A DNA stretch of 38,516 bases from assembly GCF_024345835.1 (NCBI RefSeq), contig NZ_JAGQBW010000023.1:1-38516 (forward strand), read 5' to 3'. Each line of letters begins with the position of its first letter. Position 1 is the stretch's first letter. Below, piece by piece: positions 1 to 9,874 of the stretch. Made by a program: the position numbers and the translations under genes. This stretch comes from Synechococcus sp. HJ21-Hayes. GTDB lineage: Bacteria > Cyanobacteriota > Cyanobacteriia > PCC-6307 > Cyanobiaceae. Under the pieces are notes generated by a model. The model was not told the DNA's origin, ran no database searches, and saw nothing but the letters and a program-made list of their open reading frames with translations.

Positions 1-1
1 G

Positions 2-106
2 CGCCTGGCCGGTTTCGACTCGATCCGCGAGGGCCTGCAAGCGGTGATGCATGACATCAAGGCACTGCTGGCGATGGCGCGACGACAACCAGAGCTCAAC
101 CCGTGA
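2..106 (+). CDS. 3' end of an unknown gene (partial)
   Basis: An open frame enters from the left edge and stops with TGA; 34 residues are visible. The tail is helical in character, with a stretch DIKALLAMARRQPELNP at the very end. I do not recognise the family and too little is present to assign one. It converges on the integrase fragment, whose stop lies 12 bases beyond. The breakpoint of that fragment falls in the same short gap, so this gene may lie on the far side of an old rearrangement. Confidence 0.4.
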   Translation, partial: RLAGFDSIREGLQAVMHDIKALLAMARRQPELNP

Positions 107-118
107 CCACACTTTGAA

Positions 119-397
119 TCAGCCCTGCATCCCCAGCAGGTCGCGATAGAGGAACAGCAGGGCCGCCAGCGCCTGGTTCTGGGTGGAAGGGCTCACCTGC
201 AGGTCCACGGCGAGATGGCTCAGGAACGCATTCACCTCGGCACTGCCCATCGTGCGCGGGTGGCGCCGGTGGTGAAAGCGCAGGAAGCGCCGCAGCCACT
301 GCTCATAGGTCTTCACCGTGCGCTGGGCGTAGTGCCGCAGCTGCAGCTCCTCGCGGTAGCGCTGGATCAGACCAGCGGGGCGCGGCTGATCGGCCAT
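119..397 (-). pseudogene. Integron-type tyrosine recombinase, N-terminal fragment
   Basis: The 92-residue product matches the N-terminal core-binding (SAM-like) domain of integron integrases. Visible landmarks are a YxxxLxLRHYAxRTxKTYEQW segment, FLRFHHRRHP, GSAEVNAFLSHLA and QALAALLFLYRDLLG, in the same order and spacing as in IntI1. The reading frame stops right after LLGMQG, where a full protein would continue into the catalytic domain. None of the catalytic R-H-R-Y residues is therefore encoded. From knowledge of the family, a lone core-binding domain cannot recombine DNA, so I treat it as a relic. ATG at 397 is chosen because the upstream extension of the frame overlaps the divergent transporter gene and lacks homology. 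Only the truncation is directly seen; an ancestral integron is inferred. Confidence 0.75.
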
Positions 398-521
398 GGC
401 AACACACAACAACCTCTCCTCTGAAGGGTTCCCGCAGATCGGCGCCGAGTGCCGCCCCTCATCAGCCCCTCGGTTGACAGCGCCCACGCCAGCGCCCAGC
501 ATCCGCAGCGATGCCGTGCCG

Positions 522-1799
522 ATGACGACCTCCTCCCCGCCATCGACCGCTGGCAGCTCCGGCCCGATCGAGCGCCAGCAGCGCGGTGCCCTCCGGCTGG
601 CGGCCCTGCTGGCAGCGGGCATCGGCGTCCTGGCCTGGCTGGGCCGCAGCAGTGATCCGGCCGCCAAACCGCTCCCGGCCGGACCGCTCACCCTCGGGGC
701 CGCTATTGCCTTCACCGGCAACGCCAACCTTTACGGCCAGGACCAGCGCATGGGCCTGGCCCTAGCGGAGCGCTGGGCCCAGCAGACTGGAGCTCCTGCG
801 CGGCCCGTGCGTCTGCAACTGGAGGACGGCGCCTCCGATGAGCCCAGCGCCATCGCCGCCTTCAACCTGCTGATCCGCCAGGGGGTGATTGCCCTGATCG
901 GTCCCACCCTCTCCCAGCAGGCCTTCGCCGCCGATCCGATCGCCCAGCGCCAGGGGGTGCCGGTGGTGGCTCCCTCCAACACCGCCAAGGGCATTCCCGA
1001 GATCGGCCACTTCATCAGCCGCGTGTCAGCCCAGAGCTCGGTGATTGCACCGCTCTCGATCGAGGAGGCCCTGCGCCGCGATCCCTCGATCCGGCGCGTG
1101 GCCGTGTTCTACGCCCAGGACGACGCCTACAGCACCGCCGAGGTGGCCATCTTCCAGAAGGCCCTCGCCGCCCGCGGACTCAACCCGATCACGGTGCAGC
1201 GCACCCAACTGGCCGACAACGACTTTCAGACGCCAATCACCTCCGCCCTGCAGCTCAAGCCCCAGCTGGTGGTGCTCTCCGTGCAGGCAGTGGCCGGCGG
1301 CAACCTGATCCGCCAGCTGCGGGAGCTGGGCTACCGCGGCCAGATCGTGGTGGGCAATGGCCTCAACACGCCGAACATCTACCCGATCTGCCAGCGCTGG
1401 TGCGACGGCATCCTGATCGCCCAGGCCTACAGCCCCGAACTCAACACGCCGATCAACCGTCGCTTCCAGCAGTTATTCGGGCAGGCCCACGGCGATCGGC
1501 CACCGCCGCAGATCACCGCCCAGGCCTTCGCCGCCTACCAGGTGCTGTTTGAAGCGATCCAGCGGCTGCAGCGTAAGGGCGGCCTCACGGGTGTGACCCT
1601 CGGCCAGGCCCGCGCCAACCTGATGAGCGAGCTGCTCAGCGGCACCTACGCCACCCCCCTGGGTCCGATCGGGTTCAGCCCCGAGGGTGAGGTGCGGCAG
1701 GATCGCTTCTATGTGGCCGAGGTGCGGATGGCGCCCGGCGGCCGCGATGGCCGCTTCGCCCTAGTGCGCGAGCTGCAACTGCAGGAGAACCAGCCGTGA
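522..1799 (+). CDS. ABC transporter substrate-binding protein, amino-acid (Leu/neutral) family
   Basis: This 425-residue protein is a type I periplasmic binding protein of the LivJ/NatB/Urt superfamily. It should capture a branched-chain or neutral amino acid (or amide) and hand it to the downstream permease. A hydrophobic helix near residues 25-40 (LAALLAAGIGVLAWLG) serves as signal or anchor. No lipobox cysteine follows it, so it may stay tethered by the uncleaved helix. The mature domain begins near PLTLGAAIAFTGNANLYG and includes ALIGPTLSQQ, VPVVAPSNTAKG and a Cys pair in YPICQRWCDG. ATG at 522 is preferred over an upstream in-frame ATG at 396, because it puts the hydrophobic helix near the N terminus and avoids overlap with the integrase start. 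It overlaps the next gene by four bases (GTGA). Family is sure; the substrate is not. Confidence 0.88.
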   Translation: MTTSSPPSTAGSSGPIERQQRGALRLAALLAAGIGVLAWLGRSSDPAAKPLPAGPLTLGAAIAFTGNANLYGQDQRMGLALAERWAQQTGAPARPVRLQLEDGASDEPSAIAAFNLLIRQGVIALIGPTLSQQAFAADPIAQRQGVPVVAPSNTAKGIPEIGHFISRVSAQSSVIAPLSIEEALRRDPSIRRVAVFYAQDDAYSTAEVAIFQKALAARGLNPITVQRTQLADNDFQTPITSALQLKPQLVVLSVQAVAGGNLIRQLRELGYRGQIVVGNGLNTPNIYPICQRWCDGILIAQAYSPELNTPINRRFQQLFGQAHGDRPPPQITAQAFAAYQVLFEAIQRLQRKGGLTGVTLGQARANLMSELLSGTYATPLGPIGFSPEGEVRQDRFYVAEVRMAPGGRDGRFALVRELQLQENQP

Positions 1800-2737
1800 T
1801 TGAAACCCTGCTGCAACTCCTGCTCAACGGCGCCGCCAGTGGCGGCGTGTATGCCCTGGTGGCCCTGGGCTACACGCTCGTGTTCTCGGTGCTCGGGGTG
1901 ATCAACTTCGCCCAGGGCGCGCTCTTTTCCGTGGGGGGCTACCTCACCTTTCTGTTGATGGGCGGCAAGATCGGCGTCAACGGAGCCCTACCGGGCTGGG
2001 GGCTACCGGGCGGGCTGCCCTTCTGGCTGGCACTGCTGGTGGCGGCGGCCGGCTCCGGCCTGGTGGGGTTGCTGGTGGAGCGGGTGGCCTTCGCGCCGCT
2101 GCGGCGGCGCAACGCCGAGCCGCTGCTGGCCCTGATCACCAGCCTCGGCGCCGGTGTGGTAGTGGTGAACCTGCTGCAACTGCTGATGGGGGCGGAGGGC
2201 TACGCCTTCCCCCATGGCACCGATGCTCTGGGCGGCCTGCCGGGTGCCCTGATGATCGCCGGCGCCCGCATCCGCACGATCCAGCTATTGCTGCTGCTGA
2301 CTTCCGCCGGCGCCGTGCTCGCCCTCAGCCTCTGGTTGGAGCGCAGCAAGGGCGGCCGGGCCCTGCGGGCCGTGGCGGAAGACGCCACCACCGCCCAGCT
2401 GCTCGGCATCAACAGCGAAGCCATGGTGCGGCTGGCCTTCTTTTTAAGCGGTGCCCTGGCGGGACTGGGCGGCGGTCTGATCGGCGTGAGCGTGAGCCTG
2501 CCAGGCCCCTACTTCGGCATCGGCTACGGCCTCAAGGGGCTGGCGGTATTGGTGCTGGGCGGCCTGGGCAGCGTGCCAGGAGCGATCGCCGGCGGGCTGC
2601 TGATGGGCCTGGCGGAGGCCCTGGTGCCCAGCGCGGCCTCCGGTTGGCGCGATGCCCTGGCCTTCGCCATCCTGTTTGCCGTGCTGTTGCTGCGCCCCAG
2701 TGGCCTGCTGGGCCGGCGCACGGTGGAAAAGGTATGA
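1796..2737 (+). CDS. livH: Branched-chain amino acid ABC permease, LivH-type
   Basis: A 313-residue polytopic membrane protein of the LivH/NatD family, one of the two pore subunits of the importer. The N terminus shows the family pattern NGAASGGVYALVALGYTLVF followed by VINFAQGALFSVGGYL. The cytoplasmic coupling segment is RAVAEDATTAQLLGINSEA, where the ATPases dock. A glycine-rich C-terminal part (GLKGLAVLVLGGLGSVPGA) is also typical. It starts with GTG inside the stop of the binding-protein gene (GTGA overlap), which suggests translational coupling. Length is normal and nothing appears broken. Confidence 0.93.
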   Translation: MIETLLQLLLNGAASGGVYALVALGYTLVFSVLGVINFAQGALFSVGGYLTFLLMGGKIGVNGALPGWGLPGGLPFWLALLVAAAGSGLVGLLVERVAFAPLRRRNAEPLLALITSLGAGVVVVNLLQLLMGAEGYAFPHGTDALGGLPGALMIAGARIRTIQLLLLLTSAGAVLALSLWLERSKGGRALRAVAEDATTAQLLGINSEAMVRLAFFLSGALAGLGGGLIGVSVSLPGPYFGIGYGLKGLAVLVLGGLGSVPGAIAGGLLMGLAEALVPSAASGWRDALAFAILFAVLLLRPSGLLGRRTVEKV

Positions 2738-2750
2738 GGAGGGCCGCCCC

Positions 2751-3664
2751 GTGATCGACAACGGCCTACTGGTGCAGATGCTGATGGGCGCCCTGCTGGG
2801 CCTGTCGGTGTATCTGCCGCTGGCGGCGGGGCAGCTCTCGCTCGCCACGCCGGCTTTTTACGCGGTGGGCGGCACCCTGGCCGCCCTGCTCTCCACCCGT
2901 TGGAGTGCCCTCGGGGCGACGGCCAATGGTGGGTTTCCAGTGCCGTCGCTGCTGCTGGAGATGGCCCTGGGGGGGGTACTGGCCGGGCTGCTGGCCCTGC
3001 TAGTGGGGCGCCTGGTACTGCGGCTGCAGGGGATCTACCTGGCCATTGCCACCATCGCCCTTGTGGAGATCGTGCGGGTGGCGATCCTGAATTTGCCCTT
3101 CACCGGCGGAGCCGTGGGGATCTTCGCCATCCCCCAGCCCTTCGACACCGCCGCCGGCTACCTGCTGCCCGCCCTGGCACTGCTGGCCCTGGCGGGCTGG
3201 CTCTGCCAACGGCTGGAGCTGATGCCCCTGGGCCGCGCCATGGCCGCCATCCGCCACGACGAACTGGCCGCCAGCTGCATGGGCCTCGACACCACCCAGG
3301 TGAAGCTCACCGCCTTTGTGCTCAGCGCCATGTTGGCCGGCAGCACCGGCGCCCTGGCCGCCCACTTCCTGAACACCTGGAATGCCCGTCAGGGCTCCTT
3401 CGACACCAGCATCACCACCCTGGCCTTTGTGGTCCTGGGGGGCTCACGCACCTGGCTGGGACCTGTGGTGGGAGGCCTGCTGCTCACAGCCCTGCCGGAG
3501 CTACTGAGGCCGGTGGGCGATGTGCGCCTGGTGCTGTTCGGCCTGGTGATCCTGCTGGGACCGGTACTGGCCCCCCAGGGACTCGTCACGCCGGCCCTGC
3601 TGGAGCGCCTGGGGGGCTGGAGCCTGCGCAGTGGCGCCAGCCGAAAAACCGAGAATGCACAGCC

Positions 3665-3668
<4 letters not shown>
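2751..3668 (+). CDS. livM: Branched-chain amino acid ABC permease, LivM-type
   Basis: A 305-residue polytopic protein, the second pore subunit of the importer (LivM/NatC family). Landmarks are a YLPLAAGQLSLATPAFYAVG segment near the N terminus and the ATPase-coupling loop AIRHDELAASCMGLDTTQVK. The C-terminal part has TLAFVVLGGSRTWLGPVVGG. GTG at 2751 is chosen as start: a good Shine-Dalgarno (GAGGAGGG) lies just upstream, spanning the end of livH. Longer frames would overlap livH by about 90 bases and begin with cysteine-rich nonsense. The 3' end overlaps livG by four bases (ATGA). Confidence 0.92.
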
Positions 3669-5160
<1,492 letters not shown>

Positions 5161-5241
5161 GGAGACGAGGTGACCAGGGAGTCAAGACCATACACATGCT
5201 CCCAGGAGCGTGTCGGACATTGAGCTGAGACCAGGAAGCGA

Positions 5242-5431
5242 TCATTGAGCCCGTGCGCTTCCGAGATACCCGAAAAGCCTGAGGACGCTGTGGGCGGTGG
5301 CCATTAGGGCCCATGGCCCATTCACCTGACTCCAGGCCCCATAAGCAGGAGCGATCCAAACCTCTGGCTCCCTTGATCTGGCCTAACACCGGTTCCACCA
5401 CAGTGCGGGGTGCATGGCGGGCTCGGATCAC
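5242..5431 (-). pseudogene. IS1182-like transposase C-terminal remnant, frameshifted
   Basis: The minus strand encodes RTVVEPVLGQIKGARGLDR, LWGLESGEWAMG and then, after a one-base frame change near 5304, MATAHSVLRLFGYLG. Together they follow the C-terminal end of IS1182-type DDE transposases, which reads roughly TVEPVFGQIKxARGFRRF...GLEKVxGEW...THNLLKLF. The frameshift and the absence of the catalytic domain show that this is a dead fragment. The rest of the 393-base gap between livF and the next gene shows no other gene. The remnant sits at the transition to the more A/T-rich island. Confidence 0.65.
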
Positions 5432-5553
5432 GAGGCACCAGCAACCGACCCACCCCGTACCGCATCCAATGCCAAAGAAATGCCCCTCTAGCCACTTAAG
5501 GGATTGACATATGCATATGATGGGAAAAAGTTGGTCGCGGAGCCGGTGCTGGC

Positions 5554-5985
5554 ATGGAACTCGAGATCTTTGGCTCCATAGCTGCTTCTGCCCTCACGGC
5601 AACGGTCCTCCTGGCACCGCTGGAGGTCAGCAGCCAGCCAGGGCTTCAAGACCCAATCCTGCCTGATGCCAGCGGGATTCTGTCCTTGCAGCAGGCCAAC
5701 CCACCTGAAACGCTGAATCTCCTTCAGGGGCCTTCCCAGCTGAGCCCTAACGCCGACATTCAGGGCGGCGTTCTGGGCAGCTCCATCAATCCTGCCGCTC
5801 TTGAGTCATTGGTCGGCGGAGTGCACGCGAGAGACTTCCCCCAACCAGCAGATCAAAACTATGGCCCCAGAGGGAACAACTCAATTGTGTGGTCTGACAA
5901 CCGAGGAACCTGGAAATCAGACCCTCCCGACAATGCTTGCATGCTTCAGTCCACATCACAGACCAACTCAGATTCCTGCAACTAA
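5554..5985 (+). CDS. Secreted protein of unknown function
   Basis: A 143-residue product with an N-terminal hydrophobic stretch (SIAASALTATVLLAPL, residues 8-23) that fits a signal peptide. A Gln/Pro/Asn-rich, low-complexity mature part follows. Two cysteines close to the C terminus (DNACML and SDSCN) could form a disulfide. I recognise no family. It is the only plus-strand gene in the island, and it converges on the TPR gene with a 40-base gap. No alternative in-frame start lies directly upstream. It is plausible as a surface or periplasmic protein, but that rests only on the signal sequence. Confidence 0.55.
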   Translation: MELEIFGSIAASALTATVLLAPLEVSSQPGLQDPILPDASGILSLQQANPPETLNLLQGPSQLSPNADIQGGVLGSSINPAALESLVGGVHARDFPQPADQNYGPRGNNSIVWSDNRGTWKSDPPDNACMLQSTSQTNSDSCN

Positions 5986-6025
5986 GAAAGCCAGGTTCCA
6001 GCCCTTCCGCCTGGATTAACCATGG

Positions 6026-8332
6026 TTACCGGCTGCATTGAGATGTAGCCCATGCAAGGGAATCTTGATCTCCAAGACTGGCTGCTTTGCGCCAGTCACG
6101 GCAAGCAGATGCGAGATTGTTCACGGCCTCCAAAGCAATGCCTCGATTGGAATAGGCGGACGCATAGGATGGATTAATCTCGATAGCCTTGGTGTAATCA
6201 GAAATGGCTGCTTGAAGCTTGCCAGTCTTGAAGAACAGAGCTCCGCGGTTATTGAAGGCGATTGAATAGTCTGGCTTGAGGCTGATAGCTTTATTAAAGT
6301 CGTCGAGGGCGCCAGAAGAATAGCCTAGATTTGACTTAGCGAGACCCCTATTATTGAGAACATTGGCCTGCGAGGGACTAATCTGAAGCGAGTTGTCGTA
6401 ATCGCCAATGGCACCCTTCGTATCCCCGAGCTCATCCTTCAGCCTGCCGCGCCTGAAGTAAGCGGCAGCATGCGCAGGAAAAACTTCAATGATCTTGGTA
6501 TAGTCAGAAATCGCTTCTGCCTGTGATGCAGTTTCCTCTCTCAGGGTGGCCCTGGCATAAAGCGATTCTGGATTTGATGGATTTAGCGCGATGGCCAGAG
6601 TGTAATCCTTGATAGCTTTTTCCTTGTCACCAAGTTCTGCCCAAAGGGCGCCACGCCGTTTCAGAGCTGCTACGAAGTTTTTATTCAGCTCAATGGCACG
6701 GTTGAGATCTTCCAAGGCACCCTGCTTGTCGCCAAGCAGATCACGGGCCTGCCCCCGTGCCAGGTAAATGGATGAATCCTTCGGATTCAAGCTCAAAGCA
6801 GTGTCGTAGTCTTTAATGGCTCCATTAGAGTCCCCATTACCGATACGAGCCCTGCCGCGATTGAGATACAAGGATGAGTCGGTCGTCTTGGCCGCAAGAG
6901 CTATATCGTACTTACGGATCGACTCGCTATAGTCGCCTCGAAGCAAAAATTGATTCGCAAGGACTGCTTCTTGACCCTGGCCGTCGCGATCAACAAAATC
7001 CAACTGGGCATTATTTATGAGCGAAGCACCGAGAGAGGCTGGATTCACCAATCCATTCAACGCACTGCTGGCAATCCGAACGCCTTGCTTCTCCTCAGTT
7101 GAGGAATTTGTGATTGGCGCCTGTTGATTACTGGGCACATGTCGCAGGGCTTCCTGCAGCTTCAAGGCCGGCTGTTCAGGCTCTAGCTTAGGAAGAACCA
7201 GCTTGTTGGCTTGATCGTGAACAGCCTGGCTCTTAGACGCAAGCTGCTCTGAAAGGCGAATTGCGATTTGCCTGTGCTGCTCCAGTTGTTCAAGATATTT
7301 CGCCTTTGCAAGTCGCTGTTGCTCCTGCTGCTTGCGCTGCTCCTCTTGCTGGCGCTTGGCCTCCACCCTGGCCTGCTCTTGCTGCGCCGCTTGGGCCTGT
7401 TGCGCTGCTTGCTGGACAGCAATGAGACGTTGCTGCTCGAGCTCCTTCAGGCGCTTGGCTTCTGCGAACGCCAGTTGCTCCTGCTGCTTGCGCTGCTCTT
7501 CTTGCTGGCGCTTGGCCTCCACCCTGGCCTGCTCTTGCTGCGCCGCCTGGGCCTGTTGAGCAGCTTGTTGGACAGCAACGAGGCGTTGCTGCTCGAGCTC
7601 TTTTAGGCGCTTGGCTTCTGCTAACGCCAATTGCTCCTGTTGCTTGCGCTGCTCCTCTTGCTGGCGCTTGGCCTCCACCCTGGCCTGCTCTTGCTGCGCC
7701 GCTTGGGCCTGTTGGGCTGCTTGCTGCACAGCAACGAGACGTTGCTGCTCGAGCTCTTTTAGGCGCTTGGCTTCTGCTAACGCCAGTTGCTCTTGCTGTT
7801 TGCGCAGCTCCTCTTGCTGGCGCTTGGCCTCCACCCTGGCCTGCTCTTGCTGCGCCGCTTGGGCCTGTTGAGCAGCTTGCTGGACAGCAACGAGGCGTTG
7901 CTGCTCGAGTTCCTTCAGGCGCTTGGCTTCTCCTCGTTGACGCGTTGCTGCTTGATTGTTCGATTCGGTCGGTGGAATCTGAAGGGAGTCTTGTGGTGGT
8001 ATTAACTGGGAATCTGCCGCTAAAGGCTGGCTGGTGCCTGATTGCAACGATAGATCCGTTGATCCCGGACTTATAGCAACAGGTGGAGCAGGCGGATGTC
8101 GATCTACCGCTTCATCAGAGGCCGAAAGCGAAGAGAGTGGGGGCCCGATCAAATCAGAGCTATTGCCCTTCGTTTGATCTTGCTTGCTTATTTTTGGCTT
8201 GAGAGCGACTTGCTGAGCTGGATTGCCAGTATGTTGCACAACAGTATTGTATTGCCTGTACGAAGTCAGGCAAAGCACCCCAACAAGTGGAGACGCAATA
8301 GAGATAATTATTGCCAGCCGGGTGCGAATCAT
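6026..8332 (-). CDS. Membrane-anchored coiled-coil/TPR repeat protein
   Basis: A 768-residue protein with three parts. An N-terminal hydrophobic segment (LAIIISIASPLVGVLCL, residues 6-22) is an anchor or signal. A charged Gln/Glu/Lys/Arg/Ala coiled coil follows, made of four 52-residue repeats beginning EAKRLKELEQQR. The C-terminal third holds about eight or nine TPR repeats, for example ALSLNPKDSSIYLARGQARD and AIEINPSYASAYSNRGIALE. TPR domains bind proteins, so a scaffold role outside or at the cytoplasmic membrane is likely, perhaps for the secreted proteins next door. A longer reading from 8392 exists, but those codons overlap the terminator hairpin of the preceding gene, so ATG at 8332 is preferred. 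The exact role is unknown. Confidence 0.8.
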   Translation of the reverse strand: MIRTRLAIIISIASPLVGVLCLTSYRQYNTVVQHTGNPAQQVALKPKISKQDQTKGNSSDLIGPPLSSLSASDEAVDRHPPAPPVAISPGSTDLSLQSGTSQPLAADSQLIPPQDSLQIPPTESNNQAATRQRGEAKRLKELEQQRLVAVQQAAQQAQAAQQEQARVEAKRQQEELRKQQEQLALAEAKRLKELEQQRLVAVQQAAQQAQAAQQEQARVEAKRQQEEQRKQQEQLALAEAKRLKELEQQRLVAVQQAAQQAQAAQQEQARVEAKRQQEEQRKQQEQLAFAEAKRLKELEQQRLIAVQQAAQQAQAAQQEQARVEAKRQQEEQRKQQEQQRLAKAKYLEQLEQHRQIAIRLSEQLASKSQAVHDQANKLVLPKLEPEQPALKLQEALRHVPSNQQAPITNSSTEEKQGVRIASSALNGLVNPASLGASLINNAQLDFVDRDGQGQEAVLANQFLLRGDYSESIRKYDIALAAKTTDSSLYLNRGRARIGNGDSNGAIKDYDTALSLNPKDSSIYLARGQARDLLGDKQGALEDLNRAIELNKNFVAALKRRGALWAELGDKEKAIKDYTLAIALNPSNPESLYARATLREETASQAEAISDYTKIIEVFPAHAAAYFRRGRLKDELGDTKGAIGDYDNSLQISPSQANVLNNRGLAKSNLGYSSGALDDFNKAISLKPDYSIAFNNRGALFFKTGKLQAAISDYTKAIEINPSYASAYSNRGIALEAVNNLASACRDWRKAASLGDQDSLAWATSQCSR
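7307..7930 (-). repeat. Four tandem 156-bp repeats inside the TPR/coiled-coil gene
   Basis: Four consecutive units of 156 bp encode the 52-residue coiled-coil repeat; unit boundaries recur at 7930, 7774, 7618 and 7462. The first three units are nearly identical at DNA level with a few synonymous changes, and the fourth diverges at its end. Such identity suggests recent unit duplication, and the copy number may vary between strains. Confidence 0.85.
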
Positions 8333-8354
8333 TGAGATGAAGCAAGAACGGGTA

Positions 8355-8383
8355 AAAAAAAGTGGGACCGAAGCCCCACTTTG
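8355..8383 (-). terminator. Rho-independent terminator of the Ser/Ala-rich secreted protein gene
   Basis: On the minus strand an 8-bp stem (AAAGTGGG pairing with CCCACTTT) encloses an eight-base loop and is followed by a run of T. It lies about 45 bases past the stop of the upstream gene. It ends that transcript and separates it from the TPR gene. Confidence 0.85.
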
Positions 8384-8427
8384 GTTAAACAAGCGGCAAT
8401 AGAACGAGCCTATTGCGCTCGCTCTTA

Positions 8428-9474
8428 CTATTGACCAGCGCCAGAAGCACCAAAGGCCTGCATGAAGGCAGATGCGCTGGTGGAGTTGGACTGAGTCGCG
8501 AACGACGAGGTGGACAGCGATGCGCCGGCAGCGCCGTTGCCCGTACCGTTGTTCGAGGAGGTGGTGTCGTTGCGAGCAACGTCTGCCGTGAAGGAAGAAG
8601 TACCAGCTGCGTTCACGTTTGCGATCACACCAATACCGCCGACTTCGACAGTGCTGCTGCTTTCACGCGCTGAACTTGCCTGGGCTTGTGAATATGCCTG
8701 CGAATAAGCCTGCTGGTAAGCAGATTCATACGCAGCATTATATTCGGCTTCCGAAGCGTAGTCGCCACCGGCATTATAGGAAGCGCCGACTGCGAAGTCA
8801 GCAGCGGCTGCAGCACCGCTCTCGAAGCTATTGTTCAGAGCAGCCAAGGCTGCAGAGTTGCTACCGGTTTCCGTGGTGGTGAATTCACCAGAGATGATGC
8901 CAGTGGCGCTCTGAGCAGACGATGAAGACGTAGACGCCTCCATGGCCGTTTTATAGGAAGTATCGTAGTTTTCAGTATACTTATTCTCCCAACCTGCCTG
9001 CCATTCAGCCCTGGATTGGGCTTCCCATTCTGCACCGTTACCCTGGGTGTCGCCGTATTCCGCAGCCCATGCCGCGGTCCATTCCATACCAAATGTGGAG
9101 GAATTTGCGAATTCCCGGGCGGCAGTCGAGGCACTCATCGCCGATGCCTGAGAAGCGGCTTGCTGGTTTGCAGCGCTGCTGGAGGTACCGATGGTTTGCT
9201 GCAGAGTGCTGGTGCCGGCCAGGTTCAGAGCGGCGGATGCACTCGAGTCGTAATCGATCGTCGAAGAAGCCGACGCGTTCACACCAAGGTTGGTGCTCGA
9301 GCCAACGTTAAAGCTGTTGTTGGTGCCCAACGAGTTGTTGAATTGGGCGGTACCTTGACCGGTAAAGACAACCGAACCCGCGGTAGGGGTTTGGATGTTG
9401 AACATGGGTTCAGCTTTAGCGCCGGAAACGGCACCCACAACCAGAGCGGCTGCAAGAAGAAGACGGTTTTTCAT
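8428..9474 (-). CDS. Secreted Ser/Ala-rich protein with periodic aromatic residues
   Basis: A 348-residue exported protein of unknown family. The signal peptide is clear (KNRLLLAAALVVGAVSGAKA, residues 2-21, cut after AKA). The mature part has three zones. First is a Ser/Thr/Asn-rich segment with beta-type alternation (FNNSLGTNNSFNVG). Second is a helical zone in which Trp or Tyr recurs about every four residues (EWEAQSRAEWQAGW, later AYESAYQQAYSQAYSQAQ). Third is another Ser/Thr/Asn-rich tail ending SASAFMQAFGASGAGQ. There are no cysteines in the mature protein. The composition suits a polymerising surface or matrix protein, but this is inference. It is a separate transcription unit with its own terminator, downstream of the small secreted operon. 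Confidence 0.72.
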   Translation of the reverse strand: MKNRLLLAAALVVGAVSGAKAEPMFNIQTPTAGSVVFTGQGTAQFNNSLGTNNSFNVGSSTNLGVNASASSTIDYDSSASAALNLAGTSTLQQTIGTSSSAANQQAASQASAMSASTAAREFANSSTFGMEWTAAWAAEYGDTQGNGAEWEAQSRAEWQAGWENKYTENYDTSYKTAMEASTSSSSAQSATGIISGEFTTTETGSNSAALAALNNSFESGAAAAADFAVGASYNAGGDYASEAEYNAAYESAYQQAYSQAYSQAQASSARESSSTVEVGGIGVIANVNAAGTSSFTADVARNDTTSSNNGTGNGAAGASLSTSSFATQSNSTSASAFMQAFGASGAGQ

Positions 9475-9874
9475 CGTCGGATGTGATTGGACAGGTCTGC
9501 CGGGTTTTCGGGGGCGTCCACTTGAGAAGAAAGCGGAGGCATGCTCGAACCCGACAGATGCATATTAGCAGCTGTTTTGCGCATATGCTGCTGCATTCCA
9601 TGGGTAGGAATGCTTAAATTCGACTCAAATGTAGCAAGCGATACTTTTTAAACCCTGCACTCGATCGGATTGAGCCACCGGCATAGCCTTGGTTTTTTCC
9701 AACCTGTCCTGATGAGGCAATCCCTGGGTGCTTCTGGGGTGATGCTGGTGGCAACTAGCCGCCAACGTTGACAACTTTCTCTCCTAACAGAAAAAATGAT
9801 TGCGAAGAATTTGCGCCACGACGGTTTCACCGGCATAGAACACGAGATATCTCTTGGCAGATGCGTGACTACGA
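9475..9874 (-). other. 400-base gap without a convincing gene
   Basis: This stretch lies between two minus-strand secreted-protein genes and presumably carries the promoter of the gene starting at 9474. A TAATAT box lies upstream of that gene, but I find no matching -35 at the right distance. Short open frames here have atypical composition and no recognisable motifs. Confidence 0.4.

Noticed and set aside
5504-5521. TTGACA followed by TATGAT ahead of the secreted gene at 5554
   Set aside because: The two boxes are only six bases apart, so they cannot form one promoter; no other -10 lies at the right distance.
7268-7871. Leucine- and cysteine-rich plus-strand frames opposite the coiled-coil repeats
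   Set aside because: They are the complement of Glu/Gln/Lys codons in the repeated gene and repeat with the same 156-base period; no independent evidence.
7307-7930. Possible CRISPR array
   Set aside because: The repeats are contiguous, coding and lack spacers.
8333-8392. Extra 20 codons at the 5' end of the TPR gene
   Set aside because: They coincide with a terminator hairpin for the gene upstream; the internal ATG gives a sensible membrane anchor at the N terminus.
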